A stretch of DNA of 8,014 nt from Burkholderiales bacterium. Lineage in GTDB: Bacteria > Pseudomonadota > Gammaproteobacteria > Burkholderiales > Burkholderiaceae_D. Shown piece by piece: positions 1-5,708 of this stretch; the stretch's first letter is position 1, and each line of letters opens with the position of its first letter. Location: positions 1 to 8,014 of the forward strand of contig JAGWUK010000115.1 in the NCBI GenBank assembly GCA_028868455.1. Direction: 5' to 3'. Below the pieces are notes generated by a model. It saw nothing but the letters and a program-made list of their open reading frames with translations, made no database searches and was not told the origin of the DNA. Made by a program: the position numbers and the translations under genes.

Positions 1-250
1 GCGCGATAGCATTGCTGTCTTTGTCGAGTCCGGCCTGTATCAGTTCGGCAGTGCGTGCTGCCATGCTTTCTGATGCGGGTTTTTTGCGGCAATCGGCGAT
101 ATCGCCAGCGGCATAAACGACGAAATTTTTTGTTTCCAGACGGGACTTTTTTACGGTGTTATTGCGGTGTTGCTTGGATGTACTGCTGTTTGCCATGCCG
201 CTTGTGGCCAGCAGGGCTGAACAGAGGAATAAAATCGTTGGAAGACGCAT
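1..250 (-). CDS. Secreted metallophosphoesterase, 5' part (runs off left edge)
   Basis: Reading leftward from the ATG at 250, the frame is open for 83 codons to the window edge. The product begins MRLPTILFLCSALLATSGMA, a typical Sec signal peptide: short basic start, hydrophobic core, small residues before a likely cleavage near residue 20. After a polar linker comes NFVVYAAGDIADCRKK (about residues 42-57). GDIADC resembles the first metal-binding motif of calcineurin-like metallophosphoesterases, whose GDxxD-type Asp contributes to a dinuclear metal centre. The remaining catalytic motifs lie outside the window. An in-frame TAA sits eight codons upstream and no other ATG lies between, so the start is well fixed, although no clear Shine-Dalgarno is visible. 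The product would be an exported phosphatase or phosphodiesterase; its substrate cannot be told. The family call rests on one motif plus the signal peptide. It may be unrelated to the ATPase gene upstream on the same strand. Confidence 0.62.
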   Translation of the reverse strand, partial: MRLPTILFLCSALLATSGMANSSTSKQHRNNTVKKSRLETKNFVVYAAGDIADCRKKPASESMAARTAELIQAGLDKDSNAIA

Positions 251-403
251 TGAGAATGTGATCGAAGTGGGTTACGCCAGAGTCCGGCGTGAGAAGCGGC
301 GTATTTTACTCCGTCCGGGCAACAAACACAGGCACAAATGCATCGTTGCGTGCCTGCTTGTGCGTGTGTATGTCTGCGTGTGGCGTTGGGTTTGTATTGA
401 TGC

Positions 404-435
404 ATTGCTGCACAGCACTAACGCTGCGCAGCAAT
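404..435 (-). terminator. Hairpin downstream of the P-type ATPase gene (possible terminator)
   Basis: Two 13-base arms (404-416 and 423-435) pair with one mismatch, which becomes a G-U pair in RNA, around a 6-base loop. The structure starts 15 bases past the ATPase stop on the minus strand. No T-run follows the stem, so it is not a canonical intrinsic terminator. It may stabilise the 3' end or act with Rho. The rest of the gap (251-403) is TG/CA-rich with a weaker 7-bp inverted repeat at 329-356. Confidence 0.45.
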
Positions 436-449
436 CGCTCCGTGCCAGA

Positions 450-3200
450 TTACAGCTGCGAATGACGCAGGCGCAAGGCATTGCTGATCACCGATACCGA
501 GCTCAGGCTCATCGCTGCGCTGGCAATCATGGGACTCAACAAAATGCCGAACCAGGGATACAAGACGCCTGCCGCAATCGGCACGCCGACAAAATTGTAG
601 GCAAATGCGAAGAACAGGTTTTGCCGGATATTTTTCATCGTGCGCTGACTCAGCGTGCGTGCTTTCAGGATGCCACGCAAATCGCCTTTGACCAGCACCA
701 CATGGGCGCTATGCATGGCGACATCGGTGCCGGTTCCCATAGCGATACCGACATCGGCCTGTGCCAAAGCCGGTGCATCATTGATACCGTCGCCAGCCAT
801 GGCAACCACGCGCCCCTGTTTTTGCAAATCCTGAATAAAACGGTATTTGTCGGCTGGCAGCACATCGGCGTGGACTTCGTCCAGACCCAGTTGCGCAGCT
901 ACGGCTTTGGCCGTCGTGGCGTTATCGCCGGTCAGTACGATCACGCGCAGACCTTGCTGCTGCAAGTCCTTAATGGCTTGCTGGCTGCTGGCTTTAATGC
1001 TGTCGGCAACGCTGAGTAGCGCCGCGATCCTGCCGCCGACTGCCAGCGCCATGACCGTGTGTCCCAGTTCTTGCAGCGCGGTTGCCTGTTGCGAAAGTGC
1101 CTGATCTTCGGTAACACCGCTTTCTTTGATCCATGACAGATTGCCGAGCAGAACAGTCTGGCCAGAAAGTTGTGCACTGACGCCTTTCCCCGTGACGGAA
1201 GTAAAGTCGCTGATCGCCGCAGTCTGCGCTTTTTTCGCTTCTGCGTAGCTGACAATCGCGTGCGCAACCGGATGTTCGCTGCGGCTTTCGAGTGCGAGGG
1301 CGATACCCAGCAAGGTTGTTTCGGATTCGTCATTCAGGACGATGAAATTTTGCAGCGAAGGTTTGCCTTCTGTCAGTGTGCCGGTTTTATCGATGACCAG
1401 CGTATCAATTTTTTCCATGCGTTCCAGCGCCTCTGCATCTTTGATCAGCACGCCTTCGGTGGCGCCGCGACCGATGCCGACGGTCACTGAAATCGGCGTT
1501 GCCAGTCCCAGAGCGCAAGGGCAGGCGATGATGAGTACCGAAACCGCTGCCATTAAGGCGTTGGCCAGCGTCGGTGTCGGCCCGATCAATGCCCAGGCGA
1601 TGAAGGCCAGCACGGCGACGCCGATCACACCGGGGACAAACCAACCCGATACCTTGTCTGCCAGTTTCTGTATCGGCGCACGTGAGCGGCCAGCCTGATT
1701 GACCAGATCAATGATCTTGGCCAGCAAGGTGTCGCGACCAATGCGCTCTGCCCGCAGGCTGAAACTGCCTTGTTGATTGATGGTGCCGGCGCTGAGTTTG
1801 TCGCCGCTTTGTTTGGCGACCGGAATCGGCTCGCCGGTGATCATGGATTCATCGACATTGGAATGGCCGTCGACGAGCACGCCATCGACAGGAATATGGC
1901 CACCGGGCTTGACGCGCAACATATCGCCAATCTGCACCTGATCCAGTGGCACTTCAGTTTCACTGCCGTCGCTGGCAATGCGGATCGCGGTATCTGGCGT
2001 CAGTGCCAGCAAGGATTTGATCGCGGTATTGGTTTGCGAGCGGGCGCGCAGTTCCAGCACCTGTCCCAGCAGTACCAGAGTAATGATCACTGCAGCCGCC
2101 TCAAAATACAAAGGCGCCATGCCGCCCATTTTGAATGCCTGTGGCAGGATATCCGGCATCAGCAAGGCCACCAGGCTAAATAAAAATGCCGCACCCGTGC
2201 CGACACCGATCAGGCTGAACATATTCAGATGACCGGTTTTGAACGACGCCACTGCGCGCTCAAAAAACGGTTTGCCCGCCCACAGCACCACCGGTGCTGC
2301 CAGCACGAATTGCAGCCAGTTGAACAACGTCATGCCAAATAAATTGTGCAAAGAAACACCGGGTAACATATCGCCCATCGTCATCAGCAGCAAAGGCAGA
2401 CTCAGTACCAGACTGAATTTAAAACGACGCGTCATATCGTCGAGCTCGCTGGTATCTTCTTCTGCGCTGGCTTCCTTGGGTTCCAGCGCCATGCCGCATA
2501 GCGGGCAAGTGCCGGGGCCGACTTGCTCCACTTCGGGATGCATGGGGCAAGTAAAGATCGCATCCTTGGCGACCGGTTTGGGGGCAGGGCGCTTGGCCGG
2601 ATCAATCCAGCTATCCGGATCTTTGCGAAATTTTTCCAGGCAACTGGCTGCGCAAAAATAGTAAGTGGTGCCAGCATGTTCCATATGATGCGGGCTGTTT
2701 TCGTCCACGCTCATGCCACACACCGGGTCTTTTAACCCGCTCGCATCCATCGCAGCAGGTTGCGCATGATCGTGACTGCCGCCACAGCAACTGCTACTGG
2801 CAGCAGCGGGCTTGCGTCTGGAAACTTCGCGGATTTGGGGGGCGGCTGCCGTTGCCTCAGCAACTGGTGCTGCCGGTGTGGCGCTGCTGGCAGGCATGCT
2901 GCCTACACTGAGCGTGCGTTTGGCTTTGACGTAGTTTTCCGGCGCGGCGTTAAATTTGCTCACGCAAGACTGGCTGCAGAAGTAATAGGCGACACCCTGA
3001 AAGCGCGCCATTTTCTCCGTGTTTTTTGCGACCTGCATGCCGCAGACCGGGTCCGTGTATTTTTTTTCGGCTACCGGATCGGCGTTCGCCGGTGCGGGGT
3101 CTGCCGCGGCATGTGAATGTGCGCAACAAGCCCCCGCAGTTTTTGCGGATGCTCCAGAATCCTCTGCGACGGATGGTGATGGGGTGTCGGATGGTTTCAT
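450..3200 (-). CDS. Copper/silver-type P1B ATPase with two YHS domains and a CPMHP metal-binding domain
   Basis: A 916-aa inner-membrane heavy-metal exporter that pumps metal out of the cytosol using ATP. Phosphorylation DKTGT (Asp604), TGEP (455-458), SEHP (641-644), GDN (758-760) and GDGIND (803-808) are all intact. The CPC metal site is at 560-562 in the sixth membrane helix. The last two helices carry N-x6-YN-x4-P (from Asn861) and M-x2-SS (from Met897), the signature of Cu(I)/Ag(I) P1B-1 pumps. The N-terminus has no classical GMTCxxC HMA domain. Instead it has a CCAHSH motif (25-30), a YHS domain (about 50-92; Cys53, 75, 79), a CCGGSHDH motif (138-145), a second YHS (158-200; Cys161, 183, 187) and a CPMHPEV...CPLCGM domain (216-241). 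The start at 3200 has GGAGA seven bases upstream. The in-frame ATG at 3293 would run through the operator and overlap the MerR gene. It is CopA/CopF-like; silver as substrate cannot be excluded. Confidence 0.95.
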   Translation of the reverse strand: MKPSDTPSPSVAEDSGASAKTAGACCAHSHAAADPAPANADPVAEKKYTDPVCGMQVAKNTEKMARFQGVAYYFCSQSCVSKFNAAPENYVKAKRTLSVGSMPASSATPAAPVAEATAAAPQIREVSRRKPAAASSSCCGGSHDHAQPAAMDASGLKDPVCGMSVDENSPHHMEHAGTTYYFCAASCLEKFRKDPDSWIDPAKRPAPKPVAKDAIFTCPMHPEVEQVGPGTCPLCGMALEPKEASAEEDTSELDDMTRRFKFSLVLSLPLLLMTMGDMLPGVSLHNLFGMTLFNWLQFVLAAPVVLWAGKPFFERAVASFKTGHLNMFSLIGVGTGAAFLFSLVALLMPDILPQAFKMGGMAPLYFEAAAVIITLVLLGQVLELRARSQTNTAIKSLLALTPDTAIRIASDGSETEVPLDQVQIGDMLRVKPGGHIPVDGVLVDGHSNVDESMITGEPIPVAKQSGDKLSAGTINQQGSFSLRAERIGRDTLLAKIIDLVNQAGRSRAPIQKLADKVSGWFVPGVIGVAVLAFIAWALIGPTPTLANALMAAVSVLIIACPCALGLATPISVTVGIGRGATEGVLIKDAEALERMEKIDTLVIDKTGTLTEGKPSLQNFIVLNDESETTLLGIALALESRSEHPVAHAIVSYAEAKKAQTAAISDFTSVTGKGVSAQLSGQTVLLGNLSWIKESGVTEDQALSQQATALQELGHTVMALAVGGRIAALLSVADSIKASSQQAIKDLQQQGLRVIVLTGDNATTAKAVAAQLGLDEVHADVLPADKYRFIQDLQKQGRVVAMAGDGINDAPALAQADVGIAMGTGTDVAMHSAHVVLVKGDLRGILKARTLSQRTMKNIRQNLFFAFAYNFVGVPIAAGVLYPWFGILLSPMIASAAMSLSSVSVISNALRLRHSQL

Positions 3201-3227
3201 CGTTCTTTCTCCAGTATGAATGCTAGT

Positions 3228-3259
3228 ATCATAGACTCTGTACCCAAGAACGGAGTCAA
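3228..3259 (-). promoter_or_regulatory. MerR-type promoter/operator of the P-type ATPase
   Basis: On the minus strand, TTGACT (3254-3259) and TATGAT (3228-3233) form -35 and -10 boxes 20 bp apart, longer than the usual 17 as in MerR-family targets. The spacer is filled by a dyad with 8-base arms GACTCTGT (3234-3241) and ACGGAGTC (3250-3257), matching at 7 of 8 positions around an 8-base centre. The layout resembles ZntR/CadR/PbrR-type operators, where the regulator untwists the overlong spacer to activate. It lies in the gap between the divergent regulator and ATPase genes, so the adjacent MerR protein is the obvious ligand and probably also regulates itself. Confidence 0.85.
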
Positions 3260-3266
3260 GGACTTT

Positions 3267-3722
3267 ATGCAAATTTCTGACACAGATCAACATTGTCCGG
3301 AGGCAAGTTCAGGCAACGCCCCGACCAGCAAAGAACTGACTATAGGACAACTGGCGCGTGCCGCCGGCGTTGGCGTCGAGACGATACGCTATTACCAGCG
3401 CCGACAATTGTTGCCAGTGCCGACCGTGGCTGCCGGTTTTCGCACCTACCCTGCGCGTCTGGTTGAACGCATTCATTTCATCAAGCGGGCGCAGGAACTC
3501 GGCTTTACGCTGGACGAAATTGCTAACTTACTGTTGCTGGAAGACAGTAACGACCATGCGGCCATACGCGATGTTGCCGGCGAACGCTTACAGCAAGTGC
3601 GGGCAAAGCTCAGTGATTTGCACAAGATGGAAAACATGCTGTCACAGCTCATACACGAATGTGAGTCAACATCCGACCATGCCCGGTGCCCGATTATTCA
3701 GGCACTGGCCGACCAGCATTGA
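3267..3722 (+). CDS. MerR-family metal-responsive regulator
   Basis: A 151-aa transcriptional regulator. An N-terminal winged helix-turn-helix (about 24-62: LTIGQLARAAGVGVETIRYY) is followed by GFTLDEIANLLLLED, a long dimerisation helix (about 98-128), and a C-terminal metal loop with Cys132 and Cys141 in a C-x8-CPII arrangement. From memory this aligns without gaps to mercury MerR of Tn501, whose Cys117 and Cys126 match these two. The residue matching Cys82 of MerR is His97. Divergence from a copper-type ATPase and the MerR operator between them suggest it activates that gene in response to a metal. ATG 3267 is preferred: AAGGA lies four bases upstream and the operator stays outside the gene. 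An in-frame ATG at 3216 would place the operator inside the coding region. Which metal it senses is not settled by sequence. Confidence 0.92.
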   Translation: MQISDTDQHCPEASSGNAPTSKELTIGQLARAAGVGVETIRYYQRRQLLPVPTVAAGFRTYPARLVERIHFIKRAQELGFTLDEIANLLLLEDSNDHAAIRDVAGERLQQVRAKLSDLHKMENMLSQLIHECESTSDHARCPIIQALADQH

Positions 3723-3748
3723 CATACCTGGTCCGGCGGTCACGTTCG

Positions 3749-3765
3749 CGGACAGTGTCCGGACA
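3749..3765. promoter_or_regulatory. CGGACA/TGTCCG palindrome cluster, putative activator site 1
   Basis: Three overlapping half-sites, CGGACA (3749-3754), TGTCCG (3756-3761) and CGGACA (3760-3765), build two perfect palindromes: CGGACA-G-TGTCCG and TGTCCGGACA. A related GGTCCG lies at 3730-3735. The cluster is about 65-80 bp upstream of the first -24/-12 promoter, a usual distance for sigma-54 enhancer sites. The same half-sites recur before the second promoter. The binding protein is inferred, not seen. Confidence 0.6.
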
Positions 3766-3780
3766 AGATTTTTTATTTTT
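3749..3780 (+). terminator. Possible weak terminator of the MerR gene
   Basis: CGGAC and GTCCG (3749-3753 and 3757-3761) can form a 5-bp GC-rich stem with a 3-base loop. A T-rich run follows at 3769-3780 (six T, A, five T). The seven bases between stem and T-run make this a poor intrinsic terminator. The same palindrome is more convincing as a protein-binding site; it could serve both roles. Confidence 0.3.
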
Positions 3781-3790
3781 CTAGAAAATT

Positions 3791-3827
3791 ATTCAATCAA
3801 TTCAATGACTTATAGAATTGATTGAAT
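3791..3827. repeat. Perfect 13-bp AT-rich inverted repeat before the first sigma-54 promoter
   Basis: ATTCAATCAATTC (3791-3803) and its exact reverse complement (3815-3827) flank an 11-base centre. The right arm ends directly against the -24 TGG. Nothing comparable lies before the second promoter. It could be a regulator site or a bending element; it overlaps the IHF-like site. Confidence 0.7.
3800..3812 (+). promoter_or_regulatory. IHF-like site 1
   Basis: ATTCAATGACTTA matches the E. coli IHF consensus WATCAANNNNTTR with one mismatch. It lies between the CGGACA cluster and the -24/-12 promoter, where IHF commonly bends sigma-54 promoters. It resembles the perfect site before the second promoter, including the shared GACTTAT. 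Confidence 0.5.
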
Positions 3828-3843
3828 TGGCACGCTTCGTGCT
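3828..3843 (+). promoter_or_regulatory. Sigma-54 (-24/-12) promoter of the small membrane-protein gene
   Basis: TGGCACGCTTCGTGCT has GG at 3829-3830 and GC at 3841-3842, exactly 10 bases apart, with the full TGGCACG -24 block. The -12 block reads GTGC rather than the preferred TTGC. Transcription would start near 3854, leaving a leader of about 20 bases with a good ribosome-binding site. A near-identical element lies at 4324-4339. Confidence 0.8.
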
Positions 3844-3874
3844 GAATTGGCACTATTCATAAAAGGATCGTGCC

Positions 3875-4306
3875 ATGAAACCATTCTTTATTTTTCCCTC
3901 ATTGAGACGCTGCCGTGCCTGGCTGAACAGCCTGGCAACGGTCACGCTGGGTGTGCTGGCGATTTTGCTGATGAGCCTGATTTTGTTGGGTGGCAATACA
4001 TCGGTCAGTGTTCACCACTTATTCGTTTCGCATTCTGGCGCTTATTCCAGCGAAATTCAGGACTGGGATGCATTTTGCGAACACTGCGAATTGTCTGTCA
4101 GTCTGGGGCGCGATACCTTCGAGCTCAAAGCTCAATTCGATTTGCATGGTTATTTCCGCCTGTATTACTACCGTTCCGGAAGCTGGTCGCTGCCGGTCCC
4201 GGAAGGACGCGCGCTGTCCGCGTTCATTTGGGCGGACAGTGCCGGACACTCGCGGACACTCGCGGACGCAAGCGAACACCATGCAGCGGACGTGATATTC
4301 AATTAA
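3875..4306 (+). CDS. Unrecognised 143-aa single-pass membrane protein
   Basis: I do not recognise this family. The start has AAAAGGA seven bases upstream and lies about 20 bases after the predicted start point of a sigma-54 promoter, which supports a real gene. A basic N-terminus (RRCRAW, 11-16) precedes one hydrophobic segment at about 19-40, predicting a cytoplasmic N-terminus and an exported or periplasmic domain of about 100 residues. That domain has a CEHC motif (Cys68, Cys71), an aromatic stretch GYFRLYYYRSGSW (92-104), and a His-rich tail (SEHHAAD). Codons 120-139 coincide with the 10-bp repeat array that probably serves the next promoter, so the C-terminal sequence may be shaped by DNA function. 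It could be an accessory subunit, a sensor, or a substrate of the exporter encoded downstream; the sequence does not decide. A signal anchor is likelier than a cleaved signal peptide. Confidence 0.65.
   Translation: MKPFFIFPSLRRCRAWLNSLATVTLGVLAILLMSLILLGGNTSVSVHHLFVSHSGAYSSEIQDWDAFCEHCELSVSLGRDTFELKAQFDLHGYFRLYYYRSGSWSLPVPEGRALSAFIWADSAGHSRTLADASEHHAADVIFN
4215..4292. promoter_or_regulatory. Helically phased CGGACA array, putative activator site 2
   Basis: CGGACA occurs at 4233, 4243 and 4253, followed by the variants CGGACG at 4263 and CGAACA at 4273: five half-sites at an exact 10-bp period. A further CGGACG lies at 4287, off phase. Upstream, TGTCCGC (4215-4221) forms a 7-bp inverted repeat with GCGGACA (4232-4238). 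The array is about 35-110 bp before the second -24 element and overlaps the 3' end of the small membrane-protein gene. Same-face spacing suggests cooperative binding by an activator, as expected for a sigma-54 enhancer; the protein itself is not in the window. Confidence 0.65.
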
Positions 4307-4318
4307 ATCAAAGACTTA
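4306..4318 (+). promoter_or_regulatory. IHF-like site 2
   Basis: AATCAAAGACTTA is a perfect match to the IHF consensus WATCAANNNNTTR. It lies between the CGGACA array and the second -24/-12 promoter and starts at the last base of the small gene's stop codon. It ends 7 bases before the GG of the -24 element; the equivalent site 1 is 17 bases away, a difference of one helical turn. Confidence 0.65.
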
Positions 4319-4323
4319 TGCTT

Positions 4324-4339
4324 TGGCACGCATCGTGCT
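4324..4339 (+). promoter_or_regulatory. Sigma-54 (-24/-12) promoter of the adaptor/ABC operon
   Basis: TGGCACGCATCGTGCT has GG at 4325-4326 and GC at 4337-4338 with the required 10-base gap. It differs from the first promoter at a single base over these 16 positions. Transcription would start near 4350 and give a leader of about 23 bases before the adaptor start at 4373. Operon expression should need RpoN and an ATP-driven activator. Confidence 0.82.
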
Positions 4340-4372
4340 AAAAAACCATCAACTTTTTATTTTCTATTCATT

Positions 4373-5641
4373 ATGATCCGTGATACTTCAGCACAAGACA
4401 GCGTTCTCTCCGATCAGCCAGTCTGGCGTAAAAAGAAATGGTATGCAGCAGCCGGACTGTTCGCGCTGTTTGTTGCCGGCGGCATGGCGACGTTTTCTTC
4501 CTGGAGCAAGACTTCGCAATCAGTCAATATGTCGCGCCTCGGTATTGCCGAAGTTGGGCGCGGCACGCTGGTGCGCGATGCCTCGGTCAATGGACGCATG
4601 GTGGCTGCGAACAGTCCCACCTTGTATGCAACAGCGGGTGGCACCGTCACGCTGAAAGTCAATGCCGGCGACAAGGTCAAAAAAGGGGAGATCGTTGCCG
4701 AAGTCGATTCACCCGATTTAAGCAATGAACTGAAGCGCGAGCAAGCCAGCTACGAACAACTCGAGGCCGAAGTCGCACGCCAGAGAATTCTGGCACGCAA
4801 ACAAAAATTATTGGCGCGTCGTGATGCGGATCAGGCGGAGATTGATCGCGTTTCTGCTTTGCGCGCCTATCAGCGCATAGAACATGCGGGTGTCGTCGGC
4901 GTGGTGCAAAAAAATGAATTCCTGCGCGTGCAGGATGCCTTGAAGTCGGCCGAAATCCGTGCCCGCCATGCAGAAATGGCCAGTGGTCTGGAAAACGAAG
5001 ACGTCGATCTGGCCTTGAAGACCAAGCTGAGTCAATTGCAACAACAGCGCCTGATACGTGAAAACGTCCAGCGTCGCGTTGACGACCTGAAGCTGCGCGC
5101 GCCGGTGGATGGTGTGGTCGGTACCTTGTCGGTGGCGAATCGCAGCGTGGTGGTGGCAAATTCTCCTTTGATGACCTTGGTCGACTTGTCGCAACTGGAA
5201 GTCGAGCTTGAAATTCCTGAAACCTATGTCACCGATCTTGGCCTCGGCATGCATGTGGAGTTGCTCATCAATGGCGCCAAGGCCATGGGCGTATTGACGG
5301 CGATGTCGCCAGAGGTCGTTAAAAACCAGGTCCTGGCCAGAGCGCGTTTCAGCGGTGAAGCACCGGCCGGTCTGCGCCAGAATCAGCGTGTGTCGGCACG
5401 ATTGCTGATCGAAGAAAAACCGAATGTCCTGATGGTAGCGCGCGGACCGTTTGTCGAAAAAGAAGGTGGTCGTTTCGCCTATCTGCTCGAAGGCAATACG
5501 GCGCGGCGCGTGCCTATCCGTATCGGCGCCACCAGCGTGACATCGGTCGAGATACTGGAAGGCTTAAAAGCCGGTGACAAGATCATCGTCTCAGGAACCG
5601 ATGCCTTTGAGAGCGCAGCCAGCATTGCCATTAATAACTGA
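4373..5641 (+). CDS. HlyD/RND-type periplasmic adaptor (membrane fusion protein)
   Basis: A 422-aa periplasmic adaptor linking an inner-membrane exporter to an outer-membrane channel. A cytoplasmic N-terminus of about 22 residues ending in WRKKKW leads into one membrane anchor at about 23-42. The first half of the lipoyl domain is at about 85-114 (GGTVTLKVNAGDKVKKGEIV). A long Lys/Arg/Glu/Gln-rich alpha-helical hairpin follows (about 115-240). The second lipoyl half, LRAPVDGVVGTL (241-252), leads into a beta-barrel (about 275-350) and a membrane-proximal domain with EILEGLKAGDKIIVSG (393-408). Length and order fit MacA-like adaptors, though the anchor is uncleaved and no lipoprotein box is seen. 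The gene follows a sigma-54 promoter directly and precedes ABC subunits. No Shine-Dalgarno is visible: the leader before the ATG is pyrimidine-rich. No outer-membrane partner gene lies in the window, and the exported substrate is unknown. Confidence 0.93.
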   Translation: MIRDTSAQDSVLSDQPVWRKKKWYAAAGLFALFVAGGMATFSSWSKTSQSVNMSRLGIAEVGRGTLVRDASVNGRMVAANSPTLYATAGGTVTLKVNAGDKVKKGEIVAEVDSPDLSNELKREQASYEQLEAEVARQRILARKQKLLARRDADQAEIDRVSALRAYQRIEHAGVVGVVQKNEFLRVQDALKSAEIRARHAEMASGLENEDVDLALKTKLSQLQQQRLIRENVQRRVDDLKLRAPVDGVVGTLSVANRSVVVANSPLMTLVDLSQLEVELEIPETYVTDLGLGMHVELLINGAKAMGVLTAMSPEVVKNQVLARARFSGEAPAGLRQNQRVSARLLIEEKPNVLMVARGPFVEKEGGRFAYLLEGNTARRVPIRIGATSVTSVEILEGLKAGDKIIVSGTDAFESAASIAINN

Positions 5642-5708
5642 ATGAAACGGGAAGGCCTTACGCAAATTCGCTCCGGCAGCGTGATCGCACCACGTCGCGG
5701 AATTTGTA

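Noticed and set aside
430..448. Minus-strand TGGCACG...TTGC resembling a sigma-54 promoter
   Set aside because: GG and GC are 12 bases apart rather than 10, and it lies just past the ATPase stop within the hairpin region.
156..1019. Long plus-strand frame of 287 codons
   Set aside because: Mostly antisense to the C-terminal part of the P-type ATPase, which has all its motifs on the minus strand; the product is low-complexity and shows no domain.
3216..3266. Upstream start for the MerR regulator at 3216
   Set aside because: It would place the MerR operator inside the gene; 3267 has AAGGA upstream and gives the usual family length.
3201..3293. N-terminal extension of the P-type ATPase to the ATG at 3293
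   Set aside because: It would cross its own promoter/operator and overlap the MerR start; the ATG at 3200 has a good Shine-Dalgarno.
3791..3827. 13-bp inverted repeat considered as insertion-sequence ends
   Set aside because: The arms are only 11 bases apart, with no transposase gene and no flanking target duplication.
4232..4278. Tandem 10-bp units considered as a CRISPR-like or satellite repeat
   Set aside because: Units are too short and have no spacers; position upstream of a sigma-54 promoter fits transcription-factor sites better.
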